Shown here one piece after another: positions 7,902 through 15,701 of a stretch of 64,000 nucleotides of DNA (position 1 is its first letter; each line of letters starts with the position of its first letter). Under the pieces are notes generated by a model that saw nothing but the letters and a program-made list of their open reading frames with translations, was not told the origin of the DNA and ran no database searches. Origin of the DNA: Chryseobacterium lacus (lineage in GTDB: Bacteria; Bacteroidota; Bacteroidia; Flavobacteriales; Weeksellaceae); contig NZ_QPIE01000003.1 of NCBI RefSeq assembly GCF_003336205.1, positions 290,877 to 354,876 on the forward strand, in the 5' to 3' direction. The position numbers were made by a program, and so were the translations under genes.

Positions 7902-9128
7902 TTGTATTCAATAATAGATATAGAAAGTAACGGAGGTGGTTTCCGGGAGGAAATTATCATCGAAATTGCGATTTACAGATTTGACGGCCATAAAATTGTG
8001 GATCAGTTCAGTTCGCTCATCAATCCTGAAGCGGACATTACCAATTTTGTTCAGCGATTAACGAGAATTTCCCCCAAAATGGTGAAAACAGCTCCGAAGT
8101 TTCATGAGGTAGCCAAAAGAGTGATCGAAATAACTGAAGGCACAACGCTGGTAGGACATAATGTAGAGTTTGATTATCGGATGTTGCGGCAGTCTTTTAA
8201 AAGGCTGGGCTATGATTTTAAAATTGATACGCTGGATACGATTGATCTGGCAAAAAAACTCATTCCGGAAGCTGAAAGTTTCTCACTTGGAAAATTGGTG
8301 AAATCTCTCGGAATCCCTTTGGTGGAGCATCATCGTGCTCGTGGAGACGCCCGGGCAACATTGGATCTTTTCAAGGTTCTTATCTCAAAAGATACCGAAA
8401 ATGAAATTATACAGAAGCAGCATGAGGAAACCAACGCGAAAACCTATGTGAACAAAATAAAAGAACTCACTCAGGATCTTCCCAATGCGATAGGAATCGT
8501 GTATTTTCAGGATGAAAAAGGAGAAATATTGTTTTCAGATTTTGTGGATAATATTAATAAGTTTTCCAAGAAACTCTTTAATTCCAAATCCCAAAAATAC
8601 AGTGGCATTCAGGAAAAAACGCAACAAATTCATTATGAACTTGCCGGAACCCCCGTTTTGGCCAAGCTGCTGATGATTACCAAGAAAATCAGAAAAAAGC
8701 AACTGTTGCCTTACGGTTTGTACCATCGAAAAGGAAAATATTTGGCAGAGAAAACAAGCCTTCATCCAAACGAAATCCCTTTGCTGAAATTCAGTTCATT
8801 TACGCAGGCGATGAAGGTGCTGCATTTTATTCGGGAGAAGGAAGTTTATCAGAATCCGGAGCATCTTACATCGGTGATTAGCCTGAAAGATCGCAATGAA
8901 TTATGGTCAATTGCCGGCCGCACGTTAGGGGAGAAAGCCTTTTTAATTTTAAAAAACGGAAAACTTGCTTCGTATGGATTTTATGAACTTTATACCCAAA
9001 TTCAGAATAAAACAAAACTTCAACAGCTGAAAATCGACGTTCCTTCCGTTCCGGAGCACCTGACCAATGACTTGAAATTGTTATTACTAAAAGGAGACGT
9101 ACAAATACTGCCACTGCCGGAATCTTAA
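7902..9128 (+). CDS. DnaQ-like 3'-5' exonuclease with a degenerate GIY-YIG domain
   Basis: The start is TTG at 7902, the only start that keeps the first beta strand (MYSIIDIES). Of 408 residues, 1-165 form a DEDDh exonuclease: D6 and E8 in DIES, GHNVEFDYRML, and HRARGDARATLDLF supplying H and the last D. From about 190 a GIY-YIG fold can be traced (AIGIVYFQDEKGEILFSD), but the family's second Tyr motif, catalytic Arg, Glu and Asn are replaced (LFSD; NKFSKKL; GTPVLAKLL; LPYGLY). Related Flavobacteriia proteins keep them. So the exonuclease looks active and the endonuclease looks dead. The rest, 270-408, is unassigned. It follows the HerA-like ATPase by 11 bases. Confidence 0.82.
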   Translation: MYSIIDIESNGGGFREEIIIEIAIYRFDGHKIVDQFSSLINPEADITNFVQRLTRISPKMVKTAPKFHEVAKRVIEITEGTTLVGHNVEFDYRMLRQSFKRLGYDFKIDTLDTIDLAKKLIPEAESFSLGKLVKSLGIPLVEHHRARGDARATLDLFKVLISKDTENEIIQKQHEETNAKTYVNKIKELTQDLPNAIGIVYFQDEKGEILFSDFVDNINKFSKKLFNSKSQKYSGIQEKTQQIHYELAGTPVLAKLLMITKKIRKKQLLPYGLYHRKGKYLAEKTSLHPNEIPLLKFSSFTQAMKVLHFIREKEVYQNPEHLTSVISLKDRNELWSIAGRTLGEKAFLILKNGKLASYGFYELYTQIQNKTKLQQLKIDVPSVPEHLTNDLKLLLLKGDVQILPLPES

Positions 9129-9142
9129 TTTGAAAAGAAAAA

Positions 9143-9173
9143 TTGCAGGATCGGTTCAAAAAAATTATTTTTG
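9143..9173 (+). promoter_or_regulatory. Promoter of the lysA leader (TTG, 20-base spacer, TATTTTTG)
   Basis: A -33 TTG at 9143-9145 and a perfect -7 element TATTTTTG at 9166-9173 are separated by 20 bases, matching the Bacteroidota promoter layout. The predicted start site is near 9179, about 18 bases before the leader-peptide ATG at 9197. This is the only likely promoter for lysA because a terminator follows immediately before the gene. Confidence 0.65.
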
Positions 9174-9196
9174 ACAAAATTTATAAGCATTACATA

Positions 9197-9274
9197 ATGT
9201 CTGCCGTTGTTACATTCAAAAAAGTTTCTTCAAAGGGAAAAAAACACTTCTTTAAAGGAATTTCTGTAACATAA
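9197..9274 (+). CDS. lysA leader peptide (25 residues, six lysines)
   Basis: This short reading frame, ATG 9197 to TAA 9272-9274, starts MSAVVTFKK and ends GISVT. Lysine is at positions 8, 9, 13, 15, 16 and 20, that is 24% of the peptide and clustered in codons 9218-9256 (five AAA and one AAG). It lies between a good promoter and an intrinsic terminator upstream of lysA, the last enzyme of lysine synthesis. Ribosomes starved of lysyl-tRNA should stall here. The antiterminator arm GGTCTG begins at the base right after the stop codon, where a terminating ribosome would mask it. It is a regulatory peptide, not expected to function after release. Translation itself is inferred. Confidence 0.72.
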   Translation: MSAVVTFKKVSSKGKKHFFKGISVT

Positions 9275-9338
9275 GGTCTGGTGTTTTGGAAGTAATCGTA
9301 ATCGTATAGGCAGACTCATTTGGGGTCTGTTTTTTTTT
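9275..9338 (+). terminator. Attenuator: antiterminator arm and intrinsic terminator before lysA
   Basis: The terminator stem is CAGACTC (9311-9317) with GGGTCTG (9323-9329), seven pairs including one G-T wobble, loop ATTTG, then nine T (9330-9338). The 5' arm can instead pair with GGTCTG at 9275-9280, which is the same hexamer as the terminator 3' arm (9324-9329). GTCTGCC at 9199-9205 is also perfectly complementary to GGCAGAC at 9309-9315. The two states exclude each other. A further 7-base pairing, TGTTACA (9208-9214) with TGTAACA (9265-9271), lies inside the leader. Since the T-run ends 3 bases before the first lysA ATG, transcription must read through it. Confidence 0.75.
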
Positions 9339-9350
9339 AAAATGATCAAT

Positions 9351-10550
9351 ATGACAAATAGAAATTTATTAAAAATTGCCGAAGAATTCGGGACTCCTGT
9401 TTATGTGTATGATGCAGAAAGCATTAAAGTTCAATATGAAAAACTAACTTCTTCGTTTCACCGGAATACCCGGTTTTTCTATGCTGCAAAAGCACTCACC
9501 AATATTAATATCCTGAAATATGTGAACAACTTAGGAGCGGGATTGGATTGTGTTTCCATTAACGAAGTGAAACTTGGGTTAAAAGCAGGTTTTCCGTCTC
9601 ATAAAATCCTGTTTACGCCAAACTGTGTAGATCTTGCAGAAATAGAAGAGGCGATGGAGCTGAAAGTGCATATTAATATCGACAATATTTCAATTCTGGA
9701 ACAGTTCGGGAACCGATATGCAGGCAGTTATCCTATTTTCGTGCGGATCAATCCGCATATTTTTGCAGGTGGAAATTATAAAATTTCAACAGGGCATATC
9801 GATTCCAAATTCGGGATTTCCATTCATCAGTTGCGACATATTGAGCGGATTATGAATTCTACAGGCCTCAGAATTGAAGGTTTGCATATGCACACCGGAA
9901 GCGAAATTAAAGATCCCGATGTTTTCCTGCAAGGATTGGATATTATGTTTGAACTTTCTGAGCATTTTCCTGAGCTGAAATATATTGATATGGGAAGCGG
10001 TTTCAAAGTACCTTATCAAAAAGATGATCTGGAAACTGACGTACCGAGTCTTGGCAAAAAAGTAGATCACGCTCTGAAGGAATTTAGCAAAAAAACAGGA
10101 AAAAAAGTAGATCTCTGGTTCGAACCGGGAAAATTTCTCGTCAGCAAATCCGGGCATTTTCTGGTGAAAGCCAATGTAATAAAACATACGACGGCGACGG
10201 TTTTTGCGGGTGTCAATTCGGGGTTCAATCATCTTATTCGTCCCATGTTTTATGATTCGTATCACGTTATTGAAAATCTTTCCAATCCTAAAGGGACAGA
10301 ACGAATTTATACGGTGGTGGGCAATATTTGCGAGACGGACACTTTTGCTTGGGACAGAAAAATAACGGAGGTTCGGGAAGGCGATATTTTGGTTTTCCGG
10401 AATGCCGGAGCGTATGGTTTTGAAATGAGTTCCAATTTTAATTCCCGCTTGAAGCCTGCTGAAGTTTTATTTATCGAGGGCAAAGCAAAACTAATCCGGA
10501 AAAGGGAAGAGTTTGAGGATCTGCTGAAAAATCAGGTGGAAGTCCTCTGA
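9351..10550 (+). CDS. lysA: Diaminopimelate decarboxylase
   Basis: LysA decarboxylates meso-diaminopimelate to L-lysine, the last step of the pathway, using pyridoxal phosphate. The protein is about 399 residues, usual for the family. FYAAKAL holds the PLP lysine; LHMHTGSEI, DMGSGFKVPY, WFEPGKFLV and VGNICETDTFAWD are conserved substrate and PLP sites; the dimer-partner cysteine is in GNICE. I prefer the ATG at 9351 (MTNRNLLKIAEEFG); ATG 9342 adds three residues and almost touches the terminator T-run. Expression is probably controlled by the upstream lysine-rich leader and attenuator. Confidence 0.95.
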   Translation: MTNRNLLKIAEEFGTPVYVYDAESIKVQYEKLTSSFHRNTRFFYAAKALTNINILKYVNNLGAGLDCVSINEVKLGLKAGFPSHKILFTPNCVDLAEIEEAMELKVHINIDNISILEQFGNRYAGSYPIFVRINPHIFAGGNYKISTGHIDSKFGISIHQLRHIERIMNSTGLRIEGLHMHTGSEIKDPDVFLQGLDIMFELSEHFPELKYIDMGSGFKVPYQKDDLETDVPSLGKKVDHALKEFSKKTGKKVDLWFEPGKFLVSKSGHFLVKANVIKHTTATVFAGVNSGFNHLIRPMFYDSYHVIENLSNPKGTERIYTVVGNICETDTFAWDRKITEVREGDILVFRNAGAYGFEMSSNFNSRLKPAEVLFIEGKAKLIRKREEFEDLLKNQVEVL

Positions 10551-10569
10551 TATTCATGAGACAAAATCT

Positions 10570-10577
10570 TATATTTG
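10570..10577 (+). promoter_or_regulatory. -7 promoter element (TATATTTG)
   Basis: It is an exact TAnnTTTG match 15 bases before the ATG at 10593. It probably drives the three secreted-protein genes that follow lysA. No -33 TTG is evident at the usual distance. Confidence 0.45.
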
Positions 10578-10592
10578 TAACAAATCCTATAT

Positions 10593-11084
10593 ATGAAAAC
10601 TGTATTATTTTTATTGATATTTGCCTTCAGTTGGGTGCCTGCACAGGATGTGGAAGACCTTCAGGAAGGGTTTTTTTATGCGGAAAATTCCCGTAATTTT
10701 TTCCGTGTAGAAATTGCGCGGCCTTTCGGATTGTACAAACCTGAATCGTGTTCTGATATCTCCAAATTTTCCCGTGCCCAGTTTGAGGGAGGAGACGAAG
10801 CTTTTAGTAGAGAACTGTTCAAGTATATTTCCGCGTATGTGGATCGAGAAATATATGTGGTGAACGGGCCTTTTTTCCTTCACGTTTCCATCAATTCCAA
10901 GGGTGATGTGGAAAATCTTGAAGTAACCCCCAAAGTTCCGAATAGCCAATCGTTTCTTCGGGATCTGAAATTCGCGGTAACCAGAATTAAGAAAAGATGG
11001 AGCCCGGCTGTTTGTAATGAAGTTCCTGTTTCTTCGAAAATTAGAATTAAATTGAATTTCACCTCAGAAAGTGTGGATTTGTAA
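10593..11084 (+). CDS. Secreted TonB C-terminal-like domain protein
   Basis: The protein has 163 residues with a cleavable signal peptide (MKTVLFLLIFAFSWVPAQ). The mature part has the layout of a TonB_C domain: a GGDEAFSRELFKYI segment, a V-x-G-x-F beta strand (VNGPFFLHVSINSKGDVENLEV), and a closing RIKKRWSPAVCNEVPVSSKIRIKLNF. There is no membrane anchor or proline-rich linker, so it cannot work as a classical energy transducer. Two Cys (about 53 and 139) may form a disulfide. It is followed by two longer relatives. The function is unknown; it is probably periplasmic. Confidence 0.68.
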   Translation: MKTVLFLLIFAFSWVPAQDVEDLQEGFFYAENSRNFFRVEIARPFGLYKPESCSDISKFSRAQFEGGDEAFSRELFKYISAYVDREIYVVNGPFFLHVSINSKGDVENLEVTPKVPNSQSFLRDLKFAVTRIKKRWSPAVCNEVPVSSKIRIKLNFTSESVDL

Positions 11085-11102
11085 ATTTCTTAAACAATAA
11101 TC

Positions 11103-11867
11103 ATGAGAATAAAACTTTTTTTAATCCTGTTTCTTTCAGGATTCTTTTCACTGAGTGATGCCCAAATCTTAAATGAATATCCGGAAGGACAGGATTTTTA
11201 TGCGGGAGGAATTAATGCGTTAAGTGCTGATGTATTACAAGCTATAAAATTAGCAGATTTAAAACCGTGTGCTAATAAAGAGGAAATTTACACTATATCA
11301 GTTTTGGTAAATCCTGATTCTAAAATTAATCTGGTGAAAGATTTCGACACGCTTAATATACAGAAAAATAAATGTGCTTTCGAGTTCAGTAAAAAATTGC
11401 TTCCTCATCTTAAAAAATGGCAACCGGCAAAGGTAGATGATCTACCAGTAAAAGCAGTGGCCACTTTCACCGTTAAACCTGCAGATCTTTTTTATACGGA
11501 AAAAAATGAGATCAGTACGGCTCCAGAATTTCCAAAAGGGCTGCATAATTTCAGAATGATTGTAAAAGATATTTTCGAGAAATCCCTTAAACATAATAAA
11601 TATGGTAGAACCGAGCTTACTTTTGTAGTAGGTTTAGCAGGCAATATAGAAGATGTTCTTGTGAAAGGAGATTATAATGAGAGAGAAAGGAAGCAGTTAA
11701 TTCATGAAATTACGAACATCAAAGAACGATGGAAACCGGCAACAGTGGACGGCCAACCTGTAAAATACAGAATGAAAATGATCGTGAGTCAGGAATTTGA
11801 CCATACTTGGGAAAGAGAAAAATTTGAACAACCGGTGAGACCGGGAATCAACAGAATGGGATTTTAA
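11103..11867 (+). CDS. Secreted protein, tandem paralogue A (TonB-C-like)
   Basis: The 254-residue protein has a signal peptide (to about residue 20, SDAQ). Two similar units are visible. The first runs from EYPEGQDFYAGG to KKWQPAKVDDLPVKAVATFTV. The second runs from APEFPKGLHNF to RWKPATVDGQPVKYRMKMIV. Each ends in the W-x-PA-x-V-x-x-x-PVK pattern of TonB_C-type domains, so the gene looks like an internal duplication. C58 and C92 (KPC, KCAF) are shared with the next gene. It lies 10 bases ahead of its paralogue. The function is unknown; periplasmic location is inferred from the signal peptide. Confidence 0.68.
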   Translation: MRIKLFLILFLSGFFSLSDAQILNEYPEGQDFYAGGINALSADVLQAIKLADLKPCANKEEIYTISVLVNPDSKINLVKDFDTLNIQKNKCAFEFSKKLLPHLKKWQPAKVDDLPVKAVATFTVKPADLFYTEKNEISTAPEFPKGLHNFRMIVKDIFEKSLKHNKYGRTELTFVVGLAGNIEDVLVKGDYNERERKQLIHEITNIKERWKPATVDGQPVKYRMKMIVSQEFDHTWEREKFEQPVRPGINRMGF

Positions 11868-11877
11868 AAAAGCAGAA

Positions 11878-12675
11878 ATGAGAAATGGAATTTCCCTTTT
11901 GAGGAAAAGTTATATTCTTCTGGCATTTTTATTTTCCCAAGCTCTTACATCCCAAGTGTTGGAGAAATACCCTAACGGACAGCAGTTTTATAAAAACGGT
12001 ACAACGGGAATGATGTTGGATATGATTAAAATTGTTAAGGAAAAGAATATTCAGAAATGTAAATCAAAGGAGGAATATTATGACCCTGCAGTTCTCGTTT
12101 ATCCTGATGGCAAAATCGATTTTGTTAAAGATTTTGATACTTTGAGAATTAAACAACGCCAATGTGCTTATGACTTCACAAAAGCGGTTCTTCCTCACAT
12201 GAAAGGATGGATACCTGCAAAAATTGACGGAAAGGAAGTAAAAGCGATTGCTAAATTTTCTGTTTTCCCCTTTATAATCTTTAATTCTAAACTCAATCCT
12301 CAAGAGAATGTTTATACAAGCCCCACATTTAGCGATGGTGTAGCTGAACTTCATAAGAAAATATCAATAGTGTTGACTAAGGACGTGACGGGGAATACCA
12401 ATGAGCCTATATTTATCCTCTTTCTAATTGATGAGAGAGGAAAACTTAAAAAGACTCAGTTATTTTACACTGGTGATGATGCTAAAAAAATACATAAAGT
12501 ATCGTATAAATTACAAAATATAAGCGGAGATTGGGCACCTGCTACTTTTAATAGTGTCCCTTTTGAATGGTTCATTGTAGTGACTCTTGATCCGCTGAAA
12601 AAGCAGTTTCAGCAAAATAATACAATCCGGCTTGATCACGTTGATCGTTTCTTTTTTGAAAGATTTAACTTTTAA
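11878..12675 (+). CDS. Secreted protein, tandem paralogue B (TonB-C-like)
   Basis: The 265-residue protein has a signal peptide ending near SQALTSQ. It is clearly paralogous to the preceding gene: KYPNGQQFYKNG, KSKEEYYDPAVLVYPDGKI, VKDFDTLRIKQRQCAYDF and GWIPAKIDGKEVKAIAKFSV align with its neighbour. Its second half (GVAELHKKISIVLT to GDWAPATFNSVPFEWFIVV) is more diverged, with the PVK motif lost. It is last in the run; a 155-base gap then leads to miaB. The function is unknown. The pair may interact with the shorter relative at 10593. Confidence 0.67.
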   Translation: MRNGISLLRKSYILLAFLFSQALTSQVLEKYPNGQQFYKNGTTGMMLDMIKIVKEKNIQKCKSKEEYYDPAVLVYPDGKIDFVKDFDTLRIKQRQCAYDFTKAVLPHMKGWIPAKIDGKEVKAIAKFSVFPFIIFNSKLNPQENVYTSPTFSDGVAELHKKISIVLTKDVTGNTNEPIFILFLIDERGKLKKTQLFYTGDDAKKIHKVSYKLQNISGDWAPATFNSVPFEWFIVVTLDPLKKQFQQNNTIRLDHVDRFFFERFNF

Positions 12676-12779
12676 ATTTTCGGATTTACAAATCGATCAG
12701 AAAGATTAATAGCTCATCTTTATCGACTAATCTGAAAGAAGCACTTCAATCTTTCCTGCCATTCTGTCACTTTTTTATG

Positions 12780-12787
12780 TATCTTTG
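12780..12787 (+). promoter_or_regulatory. -7 promoter element (TATCTTTG) of miaB
   Basis: It is an exact TAnnTTTG match with a start site expected near 12793, leaving a leader of about 38 bases before the GTG at 12831. Nothing else was identified in the 155-base gap. Confidence 0.5.
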
Positions 12788-12830
12788 CACCTCAGATCTT
12801 TATCATTTCTGGAAATAAAAACAGAACAAA

Positions 12831-14264
12831 GTGCAGGAAAAATATATAGACGAAACCAAACAGGGCGAAGCTTACGCCATCGCTGAACGTAAAGGAAATA
12901 CCAAAAAACTCTTTCTGGAAAGCTATGGCTGCCAAATGAATTTCTCAGACAGTGAAATTGTAGCCTCTATTCTTCGGGATGAAGGATACAATACCACGCT
13001 AAATGTGGAAGAAGCAGATCTCATCCTTCTCAACACCTGTTCTATTCGCGAAAAAGCAGAACAAACAGTCAGGATGAGGCTTTCTCAGTTTAAAAAACAA
13101 AAAGAAACTAACCCCGGTCTTACAGTGGGCGTTTTGGGTTGTATGGCTGAAAGGCTGAAAACCAGGTTTCTTGAAGAAGAACAGTTGGTAGATTTGGTGG
13201 TCGGTCCCGATGCCTACCGCGATTTGCCAAATTTATTAAAAGAAACCGAAGGCGGAAGTGATGCCATCAACGTCATCCTTTCCAAAGAGGAAACCTACGC
13301 CGATATTTCCCCTGTCCGTTTGGGTGGAAACGGTGTTACGGCTTTCGTTACCATTACCCGGGGTTGCGATAATATGTGTACTTTTTGTGTAGTTCCTTTT
13401 ACTCGTGGCAGGGAAAGAAGCCGTGATCCATTTTCTATTTTGAAAGAATGCGAAGAACTGTGGAACAACGGTTATAAAGAAGTGACGCTTCTGGGACAAA
13501 ATGTTGACAGCTATTTATGGTATGGAGGCGGCCCAAAGAAAGATTTTGCCAAAGCTTCTGATCTACAGAAAGCAACTGCAGTGGATTTTGCTGCCCTGCT
13601 CGAGATGGTGGCACTTCGCGTTCCGGAAATGAGAATCCGTTTCGCTACTTCCAATCCACAGGATATGAATCTGGAGGTTTTCAGAATGATGTCCAAATAC
13701 AATAATATTTGTAAATACGTTCACCTTCCGGTTCAGAGTGGAAGCAACAACATGCTCAAGGCGATGAACAGACAGCACACCCGAGAAGAGTATCTGGAAC
13801 TGATTTATGAAGCCAAAAAGATAGTTCCGGAAATCGCATTTTCTCAGGATATGATCATCGGATTCTGTGGCGAAACGGAAGAAGATCATCAGCAAACCCT
13901 TTCGTTGATGAGGGAAGTGGAATATGACTACGGCTATATGTTTGCCTATTCCGAAAGACCTGGAACACCCGCGCATAAAAAAATGGAGGATGATGTTCCC
14001 GCAGAAGTGAAACAAAGAAGACTTTCTGAAGTTATCAAACTTCAGGGAGAGCTTTCCCGAAAAAGGATGTCAGGATATGTTGGAAAAGTATATGAAATCC
14101 TGATAGAAGGAACATCCAAAAAGAATGATAACCAATGGAAAGGAAGAAATTCACAAAATGCAGTGTGTGTTTTCGATAAACTGGATGGACAAAAAATAGG
14201 CGATACTGTTTCCGTTTTTGTTTATGGCAATACCCAAGGAACACTTTTGGGCGAAACGGTGTAG
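12831..14264 (+). CDS. miaB: tRNA-2-methylthio-N6-dimethylallyladenosine synthase
   Basis: MiaB adds the methylthio group to i6A37 of tRNAs reading UNN codons, using two 4Fe-4S clusters and radical SAM chemistry. The 477-residue protein starts at GTG. The UPF0004 domain carries C34 (SYGCQMNFSDSE), C70 (LLNTCSIREKAEQ) and C104 (VLGCMAERLK). The radical SAM motif is CDNMCTFC, and the C-terminal TRAM domain starts near GYVGKVYEILIEG. A 30-residue insert (GGGPKKDFAKASDLQ) after NVDSYLW is, I believe, common in Bacteroidota forms. It leads a conserved run with the sigma-54 activator and lptE. Confidence 0.96.
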   Translation: MQEKYIDETKQGEAYAIAERKGNTKKLFLESYGCQMNFSDSEIVASILRDEGYNTTLNVEEADLILLNTCSIREKAEQTVRMRLSQFKKQKETNPGLTVGVLGCMAERLKTRFLEEEQLVDLVVGPDAYRDLPNLLKETEGGSDAINVILSKEETYADISPVRLGGNGVTAFVTITRGCDNMCTFCVVPFTRGRERSRDPFSILKECEELWNNGYKEVTLLGQNVDSYLWYGGGPKKDFAKASDLQKATAVDFAALLEMVALRVPEMRIRFATSNPQDMNLEVFRMMSKYNNICKYVHLPVQSGSNNMLKAMNRQHTREEYLELIYEAKKIVPEIAFSQDMIIGFCGETEEDHQQTLSLMREVEYDYGYMFAYSERPGTPAHKKMEDDVPAEVKQRRLSEVIKLQGELSRKRMSGYVGKVYEILIEGTSKKNDNQWKGRNSQNAVCVFDKLDGQKIGDTVSVFVYGNTQGTLLGETV

Positions 14265-14424
14265 ATGAACCCAAACAGACATCGTTTGTTAATTCTCGAT
14301 ATTCAAATAATGAATTAAATTAGGAAGCAGTTCTTTCTTTTCCTTATTGGAAAAACTTTTTGCCAGTAAATACAAAACGGTTTTTGCCGTCAAAAGAAGA
14401 TTTTATTCAAATTTTAGAACAAAA

Positions 14425-15699
14425 ATGACAGACTTACAATCCATAAAAACACGCTTCGGAGTTATCGGAAATTATCCCGCGTTGAATCGCGCCTTGGAAA
14501 AAGCGATACAGGTAGCACCTACTGATATTTCTGTCCTTGTGATAGGAGAAAGCGGTGTCGGAAAAGAATTTATCCCAAAAATTATTCATGCAGAATCCCG
14601 GCGGAAGCACCATCCTTATATCGTTGTAAATTGTGGCGCAATTCCTGAAGGGACGATAGATTCCGAACTTTTTGGCCACGAAAAAGGAGCTTTTACGGGA
14701 GCCACTTCCACCAGAAAAGGATATTTTGAAGTTGCAGACGGCGGAACCATTTTTTTGGATGAAGTTGGCGAATTGCCTTTGCAGACGCAGGTGCGGCTTC
14801 TTCGGGTGTTGGAAAGCGGTGAATTCATGAAAGTTGGTTCCTCGCAGGTTCAGAAAACTGATGTGAGAATTGTGGCCGCCACCAATGTGAATATGATGAA
14901 AGCGATTCAGGACGGAAGATTCCGGGAAGATTTGTATTACCGTTTGAATACCGTTCAGATTGATATGCCACCACTTCGGGAAAGAAAAGGAGACATTCAT
15001 CTGCTGTTCAGAAAATTTGCGATTGATTTCGCTGAAAAATACAGAATGCCCGAACTGCAGCTTACTGATGATGCGGTAACTTATCTTGAAAATCACCCCT
15101 TCCCGGGAAATGTGCGACAGCTCAGGAATTTAGTCGAGCAGATGACCGTCGTGGAACAGAAAAGGGAAATTAATTCTGTACGGCTTGCTGAATATATTCC
15201 CAGCCAAACCAACCTTCCGGCGGTGATTCAGAAAAACCAACCGGGAAGTGTTTCCAATTCAGAATTTCATTCCGAAAGAGAAATTATGTACAAGATTCTT
15301 TTTGATATGCGCAATGATCTTAATGATTTAAAATCCTTAACTTCGGAACTTATCAAGAGTAAAGGAAACAATAATTTTAGTCATCAGGAACAGGCTCTTA
15401 TCAATAAAATCTACTCTCCGGAAACACAAACGGGCAGCTCAAACTCGTTGTTGTATTTTGAAAATCAATCGAGAAAGCCAAGTGTTATTCCAGGTTCAGA
15501 AGACGATTACCAAGAGGTGGAAGATGTGGAAGTGGAAGAAGCAAAGCCGGTCTCCCTTTCATTGCAGAATAATGAAAGAGAACTGATTGTAAAAGCTTTG
15601 GAAAAACACAAAGGCAGACGCAACAAGGCTGCTGATGAACTGGGCATTTCCCAACGGACATTATACAGAAAAATAAAACAATACAATTTAGAAGACTGA
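14425..15699 (+). CDS. Sigma-54-dependent transcriptional activator without receiver domain
   Basis: From ATG 14425 it has 424 residues. The AAA+ domain begins almost at the N-terminus: Walker A GESGVGKE (41-48), GAFTGAT (88-94) which contacts sigma-54, Walker B TIFLDEVGE, and the FREDLYYRLN and PLRERKGDI motifs. A long acidic linker follows, then a Fis-type HTH (KHKGRRNKAADELGISQRTL). No receiver or GAF domain precedes the AAA+ part, so activity is not controlled by phosphorylation in cis. A longer in-frame form from 14347 has no conserved features. It is followed 2 bases later by lptE; this neighbourhood with miaB recurs in Flavobacteriia. Confidence 0.93.
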   Translation: MTDLQSIKTRFGVIGNYPALNRALEKAIQVAPTDISVLVIGESGVGKEFIPKIIHAESRRKHHPYIVVNCGAIPEGTIDSELFGHEKGAFTGATSTRKGYFEVADGGTIFLDEVGELPLQTQVRLLRVLESGEFMKVGSSQVQKTDVRIVAATNVNMMKAIQDGRFREDLYYRLNTVQIDMPPLRERKGDIHLLFRKFAIDFAEKYRMPELQLTDDAVTYLENHPFPGNVRQLRNLVEQMTVVEQKREINSVRLAEYIPSQTNLPAVIQKNQPGSVSNSEFHSEREIMYKILFDMRNDLNDLKSLTSELIKSKGNNNFSHQEQALINKIYSPETQTGSSNSLLYFENQSRKPSVIPGSEDDYQEVEDVEVEEAKPVSLSLQNNERELIVKALEKHKGRRNKAADELGISQRTLYRKIKQYNLED

Positions 15700-15701
15700 A
15701 A

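Noticed and set aside
9171..9198. Sigma-70-like TTGACA with 17-base spacing to ATAATG ahead of the lysA leader.
   Set aside because: Bacteroidota use the TTG/TAnnTTTG layout, and a perfect one overlaps this place (9143-9173). The ATAATG includes the leader start codon, so the match is probably chance.
9177..9341. L-box (lysine) riboswitch upstream of lysA.
   Set aside because: The leader is only about 160 bases and has none of the conserved L-box core; the lysine-rich reading frame and simple switch stems explain it better.
14347..14424. Longer start for the sigma-54 activator.
   Set aside because: The 26 extra residues are basic and lack family similarity; ATG 14425 gives the usual start of a receiverless activator.
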